Origin: CAYOBW01 sp964402115
GTDB lineage: Bacteria > Verrucomicrobiota > Kiritimatiellia > UBA8416 > CAYOBW01
Assembly (NCBI GenBank): GCA_964402115.1
Contig: CAYOBW010000301.1
Location: 1-8,802 of the forward strand
Direction of reading: 5' to 3'
DNA length: 8,802 nucleotides
Part shown: piece after piece, positions 1 through 7,006 of the stretch
Position numbering within the stretch: the first letter of the stretch is position 1
Layout of the letters: every line of letters begins with the position of its first letter
Program-made: the position numbers and the translations under genes
The notes under the pieces: model-generated
Told to the model about the DNA's origin: nothing
The model's database searches: none
What the model saw: the letters and a program-made list of their open reading frames with translations, nothing else

Positions 1-50
1 CGGCCCGCGTCTTCGAGATCCGCGCGTACCGGGAGCCGGACGGAAGGTGA
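1..50 (+). CDS. 3' end of an unidentified gene (partial)
   Basis: Reading from base 3, fifteen codons run to a TGA at 48-50 and translate as ARVFEIRAYREPDGR. The stretch looks like real protein because it alternates hydrophobic and charged residues (VFEIRAY), as in the last beta strand of an extracellular beta-sandwich domain. The other two forward frames give Arg/Ser/Pro-rich text typical of shadow frames. The remainder of the gene lies outside the window, so no function can be assigned. It is on the same strand as all downstream genes but separated from the next one by about 400 bases. Confidence 0.5.
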   Translation, partial: ARVFEIRAYREPDGR

Positions 51-121
51 ACGGCTGAGGCTACCGCACAATGAACACGGTGCCCTGGGCGGCCCTGAAG
101 ATGTAGCCCGTGCTGGCTGCC

Positions 122-150
122 ATCAAACAGCCCCCTCCCGCCTTTGTCAA
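122..150 (-). promoter_or_regulatory. Minus-strand sigma70-like promoter
   Basis: On the minus strand a perfect -35 box TTGACA (150 to 145) is followed by a 17-base spacer and TTTGAT (127 to 122), which matches 4 of 6 bases of the -10 consensus. Transcription would start near 115 and run leftward, antisense to the end of the upstream gene. A 20-codon frame (123 down to 61, MAASTGYIFRAAQGTVFIVR) overlaps it, but its ATG lies upstream of the predicted start point, so it is unlikely to be translated from this promoter. The box quality and spacing are seen directly. That it is active, and what it transcribes, is inference. Confidence 0.4.
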
Positions 151-184
151 TACGCCGCGCATGCGGCGCCCTGCGCGCCCCCCC

Positions 185-316
185 GTAACGCCTCAGCCGC
201 AGGGGGCATAACGGCGGAGACCGCCGTCTCCACGCCTCGTCGCCTGCCCACGCGATGGAGACGGCCGTCCCCGGCCGTTATGCGCCGGGCGGACTCCTGC
301 GTCAGTGAGGCGTTAC
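185..316. repeat. Imperfect inverted repeat, MITE/REP-like or large hairpin
   Basis: The outer ends GTAACGCCTCA (185-195) and TGAGGCGTTAC (306-316) are perfectly complementary over 11 bases. Further pairing blocks follow inward in order: CGCAGG (198-203) with CCTGCG (296-301), GCATAACGG (206-214) with CCGTTATGC (275-283), and GCCGTCTCC (223-231) with GGAGACGGC (257-265). The central loop is about 25 bases. The left arm also contains its own small hairpin, GGAGAC (216-221) with GTCTCC (226-231). No target-site duplication is evident, and no transposase lies nearby. The element could be a dispersed palindromic repeat, a non-autonomous mobile element or a structured transcript. The copy number in the genome cannot be judged from here. 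Confidence 0.7.
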
Positions 317-324
317 AGCGTTAC

Positions 325-355
325 ACCCCCCCCGCGATTGACCCCCCCGTGATTG
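325..355. repeat. C-rich tandem duplication, two units
   Basis: Two adjacent copies of A-C(7 or 8)-G-Y-GATTG are seen, at 325-340 (eight C, then GCGATTG) and 341-355 (seven C, then GTGATTG). They lie just right of the inverted repeat. The C runs are prone to slippage and sequencing error. No function is evident. Confidence 0.6.
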
Positions 356-458
356 CGCTTGCCGGGGGGAAGCCGGTCGTCGTAGGCTTGCGGACAAGGT
401 GCGGGAGGGTGTTGTCGCCCGTCGCGTTGTGCCGCGCCATGCAGGGGATGAGCAGCTT

Positions 459-1457
459 ATGAACGAGGACTCCGTGCCCCGCGGCGACCGCCGCAGCTTC
501 CTGAAGCGCGCCTCCGCCCTGGCCCTGGCGGGCTCGGTGACCTTGAGCCTGGAAGAGCGGGCGCTGCTGGCGCAGGATCCGACCGCGGTCAAGGCCCCGC
601 CCGCGCCGCTGCCGCGCGGCGAGATGCCCGGCGGCAAGATCGGATCCGTTGTCATCAGCCGGCTGATCTGCGGCGGCAACCTGATCAGCGGCTTCGCGCA
701 CAGTCGCGACCTGACCTACGTGTCCGCGCTGCTGCGCCACTACTTCACCGACGCGAAGATCATGGACACCTGGGCGCTCTGCGAGGCCCAGGGCATCAAC
801 ACCATGGTGGCCTCCTCCACCGATCCGCACGCCGCGCAGGTGTACCGGCAGTACTGCGAGCGGGGCGGTCGGATCCAGTACATCGCCCAGATCAACCCGT
901 CGAAGGAGGACCTCGAAACCTGCGTCAAGCGGGCCGCCGACGCCGGCGCCGTGGGCGCGTTTCTCCTCGGCAACCTCGCCGATCTCTGGGTGCGCGAAGG
1001 CCGCGCCGGGTTGATCGGCGAGCTGCTCGGGCGCGTGCGCGACCACCAGCTCATCGCCGGCGTGGCGGGTCACGAGCTGAGCACGATCCGGGCCGTGGAA
1101 GAGGCGGGCCTGGCCCCGGACTTCTACGTGAAGACCCTGCACACGAAGAACTACTGGTCGCAGCAGCGCCCCGAGCAGAACAAAGAGGTCATCGACAACT
1201 ACGCCGTTGACAACTACTGGTGCCGGAACCCGCCCGAAACGATCGCATACCTGGCGGCGGTCAAGCGGCCGTGGATCGCTTACAAGGTGCTGGCCGCCGG
1301 GGCGATCCATCCCCGGGACGGCTTCCGGCATGCCTTCGCGAACGGCGCCGATTTCGCCCTCGTCGGCATGTTCGACTTCCAGGTGGCCGAGAACGTGCAC
1401 CTCACACGGGAGTTGCTGGCCGGCAAGCTCGAGCGCCCGCGCCCGTGGTGCGCGTAG
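459..1457 (+). CDS. Tat-signal protein, aldo/keto reductase-like TIM barrel (putative)
   Basis: The 332-residue protein starts with a twin-arginine signal: DRRSFLKR at residues 10-17 fits RRxFLK, followed by a hydrophobic stretch at 18-31. It is therefore probably exported folded across the inner membrane. No lipobox cysteine is present. The signal ends in an odd charged segment (LSLEERALLAQ) without a clean AxA cleavage site. The body opens with SRLICGGNLISGFAHSRDL and ends with a strand-helix repeat (IAYKVLAAGAIHPRDGF, then ADFALVGMFDF). This resembles the first and last strands of aldo/keto reductase-type TIM barrels and a family common in planctomycete-like bacteria. I do not see a convincing Asp-Tyr-Lys-His catalytic tetrad, so the activity is unknown. 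The ATG at 459 is chosen because the Tat motif then sits at the N-terminus and a G-rich stretch (442-447, AGGGG core) lies upstream. GTG 399 would add 20 unlikely residues. The 114-base gap downstream suggests it is transcribed separately from the macroglobulin gene. Confidence 0.85.
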   Translation: MNEDSVPRGDRRSFLKRASALALAGSVTLSLEERALLAQDPTAVKAPPAPLPRGEMPGGKIGSVVISRLICGGNLISGFAHSRDLTYVSALLRHYFTDAKIMDTWALCEAQGINTMVASSTDPHAAQVYRQYCERGGRIQYIAQINPSKEDLETCVKRAADAGAVGAFLLGNLADLWVREGRAGLIGELLGRVRDHQLIAGVAGHELSTIRAVEEAGLAPDFYVKTLHTKNYWSQQRPEQNKEVIDNYAVDNYWCRNPPETIAYLAAVKRPWIAYKVLAAGAIHPRDGFRHAFANGADFALVGMFDFQVAENVHLTRELLAGKLERPRPWCA

Positions 1458-1476
1458 GCGGCTGTCAGCCCGCTTG

Positions 1477-1514
1477 TCACAACTATTCACAACTCCGCAG
1501 TAGGGTTGTCACAC
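1477..1514. promoter_or_regulatory. TCACAACT direct repeats upstream of the macroglobulin gene
   Basis: TCACAACT occurs at 1477-1484 and again at 1487-1494, one helical turn apart (10 bases), and a related GTCACAC lies at 1508-1514. TTGTCA, a -35-like hexamer, occurs twice (1474-1479 and 1506-1511), but no well-spaced -10 box accompanies either. The gap 1458-1571 is locally more AT-rich than its surroundings, as expected for a control region. This may be an operator or activator site for the downstream two-gene operon. That is inference from repeat spacing only. I see no strong terminator for the preceding gene. Confidence 0.3.
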
Positions 1515-1560
1515 GCGTCTGCGATAACTTCCGCCGTTCGAGATAGACAACGATTTCAGC

Positions 1561-1566
1561 GGAGGT
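1561..1566 (+). promoter_or_regulatory. Strong ribosome binding site (GGAGGT)
   Basis: GGAGGT sits five bases before the ATG at 1572. This decides the start of the macroglobulin gene against the upstream in-frame TTG at 1506, which has no comparable site and would add 22 residues before the membrane anchor. Confidence 0.85.
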
Positions 1567-1571
1567 GGACG

Positions 1572-4500
1572 ATGAGCGAGGGCGGGACGCGGGCGGGCTG
1601 GGGCGGCAAACAGTGGTTCGTCCTTAACGTGGGGCTGCTGCTCCTCAACGCGGCCGGGGGGCTGCTCTGGCTGCACCGCTCGGCGCCGGGCGAGGTGACG
1701 GTCCGGCTCGCGGCGCCGGCCGACGGCGTGGTGGCCAAACGCGATCCCGTGGTGTGGCAGTTCTCGGCCGACATGGTGGCGGAGGACGCGACGCGCAAGT
1801 GGACGCCCCAGGCGTGCGCCGCGTTCGCCCCGGCGGTGAAGGGGCTCTTCTGCTGGCAGACGCCGCGCGAACTGATCTTCCGCCCGCAGGCGGACTGGCC
1901 GCCCTGCGCCCCGTTCTCCGCCACCCTCGACGCCGGGCTGCGGGGGACGCGCGGCCAGCCCCTGGCGCCGGACGCCCGTTCTGTCGTCTTCCGCTCGCCG
2001 GCTCTCGCGGTCCTGCGGGTGGCGGCGCAGGACTCGGCCGCCAGGTCCAAGCTGCAGATCCGCTTCAATGCGCCGGTTACCGCGGACGCCCTGCGCGCGA
2101 AACTCCGCGTGTCGGACCCCGAGGGCAAGGCGCTGACGTTCCGCGTCGTCGTGGCGGCGCCGGGGCTGAACGCCGTGGTGGCGCTTGATGGGGCCCCGCC
2201 CCCCGGCACGCCCCTGACCGTGCTCGTGCAGGCCGGCCTGCCCGGCGCCACCGGCCCGCTCGCGCTGCCCGCGGACGTGCAGACGAACATCGTCTTCAGC
2301 ACCGCTCTGCAGATCGGCTACGTCAAGGCCGAGGACGAGGGGTTGGAAGGCGCCAGCCTGCACTTTGGCTGCTCGGCCAGCCTCGACCTCTCCGGCGCCG
2401 CGGACCTCATCCGCACCGACCCGCCCCTGCCGCTGAGCGTGGAATCGATCTACAGCTGGCAGGATACCGCCGCGGACTACCGCGTGCGCGCCGGCTTCGT
2501 GCCGGGGCAGCGCTACACGATCACGTTCCGCCAGGGGCTCCGCAGCAGCCAGGGCCACACCCTCACGCAGGACGTCTCGCGCACGGTGCTCTTCCCCGAC
2601 GCCGCGTCCGGCCTGCGCCTGCTGGCCGACGGCAACTACCTCTCGCCGCGCGGCCGCATGGCCGTCCCGTTGCAGCTGCTCAACGTGGCGTCGTACGACG
2701 TGACGGTGAGCCGCATCTTCGCGAACAACCTCGTCGAGCTCGTCGCCCGGCGCACGGACAGGCTGGAGTACTACTACGGCGACGATCACCAGGGGCTGGC
2801 GCGCGCGGTGAGCACGTTCAGCGTCAAGGTGCAGGCCGAACGTAACCGCGTCGTGCAGCGGTCGCTCGACCTCCGCGGCGCCCTCGGCGGCCGGCTCGGC
2901 GCCTTCCACCTGCACGTCACCGGTGACGGGGGCGACAGCGCTGAGCACTACGTGGTGGTCAGCGACATCGGGCTGAGCGTCAAGCGGGCCGCTGGCGAGC
3001 TGCTCGTCTGGGCGAATTCCCTGCACACCCTCGCGCCGGTGGCCGGGGCGGAGGTGCGCCTGCTGTCGCGCGAGAACCAGCAACTGCTGACGGGCGTGAC
3101 CGATGCCGCCGGCCTCGTCCATTTCACCTTCGAGCCGGGGACGCTGGAGGGCGACCCCTACCTGCTGACCGCGCAGGCGGGCGAGGACCTCACGTTCCTG
3201 GCCCTGGACGAGACGCGCCTGGCCCTGCCGAACGCCGTGGGCGACCGTCCGTACGACCGTCCCTATGACGCCTTCGTCTATACCGACTGCGGCATCTACC
3301 GCCCCGGCGCCACCTGCCACGTGCGCGCCTTCGTGCGGGAGCCCGCCGGCGGCAGCCCCGAGGCCTTCCCGGTTTCGCTGAGCGTCCGCCGGCCCGATGG
3401 CCAGGTCTCGCAAATCCTGACCGCCGAGCTCGACGACATGGGCGCGGCGGAGTTCACCGTGCCGTTTCCCCTGTACGCCGCCACCGGCACCTACCGGCTG
3501 GAGCTCGACAGCCCGGGCACGAATGCGCCCATGGGCCAGGTCAGCGTGGCGGTGGAAGAGTTCGTGCCGCCGCAGATCCGCGTTACCGTCAAGACCGACG
3601 AGGGGCGCGTGGCCAGCAACGGCCTGATGCGCTTCGCCGTGTCGGCGCAGTACCTCTTCGGCAGCCCGGCTTCCGGCCTGCCCGTGGACGCCACCGTCAC
3701 CTACGCCCCGCAGCCTTTCGCGCCGTCGGGGTGGGAGGCGTTCACGTTCGGCGATCCGCGCCGCTCGTCCCGCCCGTGGTGGGGGCACATGGACCGCGGC
3801 GCGCTGGACGCCGACGGCAACTGCGCCTTCGACGTGCAGGCCGACCCCGCCCAGCGCCCGCCCGCCGCGCTGAAGGCCGTGCTGAGCGCGACGGTCTCGG
3901 AGCTCAGCGGCCGGGCCGTCACGCAGTACGCCTCGCACTGGGTGGACCTCTACCCGTTCTACGTCGGCATCCGCTCCGACGTGAGCCAGGTGCCGCCCGG
4001 CCCGCCCCACGCGTTCGAACTCGTGCTCCTGCGCCCCGACGGCACGCCGTGGCCGGGCGAGCGCCGGCTGGAGGCCAAGGTCGAGAAGCTCACCTGGGTG
4101 AGCGTGCTGAAGAAGGACGAGAACGGTCGCCACCGCTACACGTCGGAGGAGCAGGCCGCGCCGGTGACGAACCTCACCGTCGTCGCGCAGGACGGGCGCG
4201 GCGTCGTGCGTTTCCGGCCCGGCGCCTGGGGCGCGTACCGGCTGATCGTCGAGGACAAGCCCACGGGCGCCGCCGCGGTCTTCGCCTTCCATGCCGCCGG
4301 CGCGGGGCAGCGCGCCCTGGCCTGGTCCATGGAGAACCCCGACCGCGTGGAGCTGGCGCTCGACCGGCCCGCGTACCGCGCGGGGGAGACGGCGCGCCTG
4401 CTGATCAAGGCGCCCTTCACCGGCAAGGCGCTCCTGACGCTGGAGTCGGACCGCGTGCTGCACAAGGCGGTGCTCGTGCTCACGAACAACACGGCGGAAG

Positions 4501-7001
4501 TGACCCTGCCGGTCCTGCCCGCGTATGCGCCGAACGTCTACGCCTGCGTGACCGTGATCCGCCCCGTGGTGCCCGAGAAGATCTGGGGGCAGCACCGCGC
4601 CGCGGGCCGGGTGGCGCTGCGCGTGGAGCAGCCCGCGCGCCGGCTGTTCGTCGCGCTCGCCGCCCCCGCCGAGATGCGCCCCCGCCAGACGCTGGAGCTG
4701 GTCGTCGCGGTCAGCAACGACCTGGGCCAGGCGGAGACCGCGGAAATCACCGTGGCCGCCGTGGACGAGGGCATCTGCCTCCTGACCGACTTCGCCACGC
4801 CCGACCCGTACGGCTACTTCACGGCGCCGCGCCAGCCGGGCGTGGAGTTCCACGACTTCTACGCCAGCCTGATGCCGGAGCTGGAGGCAGGCGTGGACGC
4901 GGGCGCTTCGCACCCGGGCGGGGACGAGGCGTCGCTGGTCAAACGCCGCCTCAACCCGGTGCAGGCGCGCCGGTTCCGCCCCGTCATGCTGTGGTCGGGG
5001 TCGGTGCGCACCGGCGCGGACGGCCGGGCGCGCGTCAGCTTCGAGGTGCCGGAGTTCACCGGCGCCCTGCGGCTGATGGCCGTGGCGTGCACCCGCGCGC
5101 GTTTCGGTTCCGCCGCCGCGGCCGTGCGCGTGCGCCGGCCGCTGATCGTGCAGAGCAGCCTGCCGCGCTTCGTCGCGCCCGGCGACACGTTCAGCCTGCC
5201 CGTGACGCTCATCAACGAATCGGCCGCCGACGCGGAGGCGTCGCTGCAGCTGACCTTCGGCGGCCCGCTGCGGGCGCAGACACCCGCCGCCTGCAACCGG
5301 CGCGTGGCGCTGCCGCGCGGCAAGCCGGTCAATCTCAGTTTCGCCGTGCGCGCCGAGGCCGTGCCGGGCGTCGCCACCGCGCGGCTGGCGGTGGTCATGG
5401 GGCCGGAGGCGTACGAGGAGAGCGAGGAGCTGGCCGTGCGGCCCGCGTCCGCGCTGGTGACGGTGGCGGGGAACGGGCGCGTGGGGCCGGGCGAGACGGC
5501 GCGGCTGAAGCTCCCCGCGGCGTGGCTGGGCGGCACCGGGCGCGCGCGCCTTTGGGCGTCGCCCCTGCCGGCGGTCCAGCTCGCGGGCGGGCTGGAGTAC
5601 CTGGTGCGCTACCCGTACGGGTGCCTGGAGCAGACCACGTCGCAGTCCTTCCCACTGCTCTACCTGGCCGACATGGCCGCCACCGTGCAGCCCGGCTGGC
5701 TGGAGCGCGCCGACGTGGCGCGCCTCGTGCAGGCCGGCACCGACCGCATCCTGTCGCTGCAGCTGGGCGACGGCTCCTTCGCCCTCTGGCCGGGGGGCGA
5801 GACCTACGTCTGGGGCACGCTCTATGCCTCCCGGTTCCTCGTGGAAGCGGCCAAGGCCGAGTTCCCGGTGCCGGCGGACCGCGTCGAGGCCGCCACGGAC
5901 TGGATCGCGAACTGGCTGGCCAACGAAGAACGCGGCAGCTCGAACGACGCGGTGGAGCAGCAGGCGCTGCACGCCGAGGCCTGCCTCGTCCTGGCCCGCG
6001 CCGGCCATCCCGCCCACGGCTGGATGGCGCGCCTGGTCGAGGGCGACGGCTGTCACCGCCGCGATGCGCGCGCCTGCCTCGCCTCGGCTTTCCTGGCCGC
6101 CGGCAAGCGCCGCGACGCGCGCGCGCTGCTGGACACGATCGAGGTCGCGCCGCGCGAGCCCACGCCGCGCACCGTCGGCGGCGTGCTGACCTCGACCGAG
6201 CGCGAGGACGCCCTGCTGCTCTCCGCCTGGCTGGACGCCGACCCCGACCATGCCGCCGTGCCCGTGCTCGTGCGCCGGCTGCAGGCGGCGCAGGTCGCGG
6301 GGCGGTGGTACACGACGCACGACAACGCCCTCGCCCTGATGGCGCTCGGCCAGTACTGCAAGCGGCTCGCCGGGAAGCGGCAGCCGATGGCCGGCCGCGT
6401 GACCTGGAACGACGGCCGCGCGGGGCGCGACGTGGCGGGCGGGCAGGATGTCCGCGTGGATCTGGGTGAGCTGCGCGAGGGGGCCGTGATGGTGCGCAAC
6501 ACGGGAAAGGGGCCGCTGTACTACACGTGGCAGAGCAGCGGCGTGCCGGCCGACGGCGCCGTGGCCGAGGCGGACGAGGGCCTCACCGTCCGGCGCGCGT
6601 TCTTCGACGCGGAGGGGGAGGCCGTGTCCCTCGAGCAGGTGCGGCAGGGCGAGATCGTGGTCGTGCAGGTCGACGTTGCGGCGGAGTCCGAAGTGGACAA
6701 CGTCGTCATCACGGACCTCCTGCCGGCCGGCCTGGAGGTCGAGAACGCGGGCCTGAGCACCGCGCAGACCCTGCCGTGGGTGAAGGAGCGCCAGACCCTG
6801 CCGCTGCGGCACCTGGACCAGCGCGACGACCGCGTGCTCGCCTTCACCGGCGCGTTCGAAGGCGCCAAGTCGTTCTGCTACGTCGTGCGCGCCGTCACGC
6901 CCGGCGCGTACACGTGGCCGGCCATCCAGGCCGAATGCATGTACGATGCCGCCGTGCGCAGCGTGAACGGCCGCGGGCAGCTCAAGGTCGAGGGCCGGTG
7001 A
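1572..7001 (+). CDS. yfhM: Bacterial alpha-2-macroglobulin family protein with thioester
   Basis: The 1809-residue protein is somewhat longer than E. coli YfhM (about 1650). Residues 15-34 form a membrane anchor with no lipobox cysteine. Ig-like N-terminal domains follow (about 42-270). An MG2 signature is at 568-579 (FVYTDCGIYRPG), after a small DRPY duplication (558-566), and an MG3-type start is at 663 (EFVPP). The bait-region domain contains VDEGICLLTDF (1064 onward). A flexible linker with GGD and basic residues (1098-1133) is where the protease-sensitive bait may lie. The PF00207-type domain begins at 1134 (RFRPVMLWSG). The thioester motif CLEQ is at 1351-1354 within PYGCLEQTTS, in a helical thioester domain of about 1340-1610. 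The C-terminal MG10-like domain (about 1668-1800) contains VDNVVITDLLPAGLEVEN. Family knowledge says proteases cleave the bait, and the exposed thioester then binds and cages them in the periplasm. The gene abuts pbpC, the usual partner. Identification is secure. The natural target is unknown. Confidence 0.97.
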   Translation: MSEGGTRAGWGGKQWFVLNVGLLLLNAAGGLLWLHRSAPGEVTVRLAAPADGVVAKRDPVVWQFSADMVAEDATRKWTPQACAAFAPAVKGLFCWQTPRELIFRPQADWPPCAPFSATLDAGLRGTRGQPLAPDARSVVFRSPALAVLRVAAQDSAARSKLQIRFNAPVTADALRAKLRVSDPEGKALTFRVVVAAPGLNAVVALDGAPPPGTPLTVLVQAGLPGATGPLALPADVQTNIVFSTALQIGYVKAEDEGLEGASLHFGCSASLDLSGAADLIRTDPPLPLSVESIYSWQDTAADYRVRAGFVPGQRYTITFRQGLRSSQGHTLTQDVSRTVLFPDAASGLRLLADGNYLSPRGRMAVPLQLLNVASYDVTVSRIFANNLVELVARRTDRLEYYYGDDHQGLARAVSTFSVKVQAERNRVVQRSLDLRGALGGRLGAFHLHVTGDGGDSAEHYVVVSDIGLSVKRAAGELLVWANSLHTLAPVAGAEVRLLSRENQQLLTGVTDAAGLVHFTFEPGTLEGDPYLLTAQAGEDLTFLALDETRLALPNAVGDRPYDRPYDAFVYTDCGIYRPGATCHVRAFVREPAGGSPEAFPVSLSVRRPDGQVSQILTAELDDMGAAEFTVPFPLYAATGTYRLELDSPGTNAPMGQVSVAVEEFVPPQIRVTVKTDEGRVASNGLMRFAVSAQYLFGSPASGLPVDATVTYAPQPFAPSGWEAFTFGDPRRSSRPWWGHMDRGALDADGNCAFDVQADPAQRPPAALKAVLSATVSELSGRAVTQYASHWVDLYPFYVGIRSDVSQVPPGPPHAFELVLLRPDGTPWPGERRLEAKVEKLTWVSVLKKDENGRHRYTSEEQAAPVTNLTVVAQDGRGVVRFRPGAWGAYRLIVEDKPTGAAAVFAFHAAGAGQRALAWSMENPDRVELALDRPAYRAGETARLLIKAPFTGKALLTLESDRVLHKAVLVLTNNTAEVTLPVLPAYAPNVYACVTVIRPVVPEKIWGQHRAAGRVALRVEQPARRLFVALAAPAEMRPRQTLELVVAVSNDLGQAETAEITVAAVDEGICLLTDFATPDPYGYFTAPRQPGVEFHDFYASLMPELEAGVDAGASHPGGDEASLVKRRLNPVQARRFRPVMLWSGSVRTGADGRARVSFEVPEFTGALRLMAVACTRARFGSAAAAVRVRRPLIVQSSLPRFVAPGDTFSLPVTLINESAADAEASLQLTFGGPLRAQTPAACNRRVALPRGKPVNLSFAVRAEAVPGVATARLAVVMGPEAYEESEELAVRPASALVTVAGNGRVGPGETARLKLPAAWLGGTGRARLWASPLPAVQLAGGLEYLVRYPYGCLEQTTSQSFPLLYLADMAATVQPGWLERADVARLVQAGTDRILSLQLGDGSFALWPGGETYVWGTLYASRFLVEAAKAEFPVPADRVEAATDWIANWLANEERGSSNDAVEQQALHAEACLVLARAGHPAHGWMARLVEGDGCHRRDARACLASAFLAAGKRRDARALLDTIEVAPREPTPRTVGGVLTSTEREDALLLSAWLDADPDHAAVPVLVRRLQAAQVAGRWYTTHDNALALMALGQYCKRLAGKRQPMAGRVTWNDGRAGRDVAGGQDVRVDLGELREGAVMVRNTGKGPLYYTWQSSGVPADGAVAEADEGLTVRRAFFDAEGEAVSLEQVRQGEIVVVQVDVAAESEVDNVVITDLLPAGLEVENAGLSTAQTLPWVKERQTLPLRHLDQRDDRVLAFTGAFEGAKSFCYVVRAVTPGAYTWPAIQAECMYDAAVRSVNGRGQLKVEGR

Positions 7002-7006
7002 GGGAT

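Larger units (their letters stand above)
51..458. other. Intergenic region without a convincing gene
   Basis: This 408-base stretch separates the upstream gene end from the Tat-signal protein. It holds the minus-strand promoter-like element, the 185-316 inverted repeat and the C-rich tandem duplication listed separately. The remaining part (356-458) shows nothing strong. An in-frame GTG at 399 could extend the next gene, but the added residues look like non-coding translation. I could not find a good sigma70-type promoter for the downstream gene. The best pair, TTGCCG (359-364) and TAGGCT (383-388), matches only about half the consensus bases. Short open frames here lack ribosome binding sites. 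Confidence 0.6.

Noticed and set aside
61..123. 20-codon minus-strand frame MAASTGYIFRAAQGTVFIVR
   Set aside because: Its ATG overlaps the -10 region and precedes the predicted transcription start, with no domain recognisable. It could be a coincidence, so only the promoter-like element is reported.
280..462. Short + strand frame overlapping the right arm of the inverted repeat
   Set aside because: It has no ribosome binding site, a composition shaped by the C-rich repeat, and it overlaps the start of the Tat-signal gene.
1457..1474. Possible terminator hairpin (GCGGCT with AGCCCGC) after the Tat-signal gene
   Set aside because: The stem is only about six pairs with a bulge and a three-base loop, and no T run follows.
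321..1490. Minus-strand open frame of 389 codons opposite the Tat-signal gene
   Set aside because: Low-complexity shadow translation. The + strand frame has a Tat signal and protein-like composition throughout.
3731..6469. Open frame of 912 codons on the + strand overlapping the macroglobulin gene
   Set aside because: This is a shifted frame of the same GC-rich gene and is dominated by Arg, Ala, Gly and Pro. The other frame carries all the conserved macroglobulin motifs.
1509..6812. Open frame of 1767 codons on the minus strand opposite the macroglobulin gene
   Set aside because: It is the antisense shadow of a GC-rich gene, where G/C at third codon positions removes stops from the opposite strand. 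Its translation is Arg/His/Gly/Val-rich with no recognisable domain.
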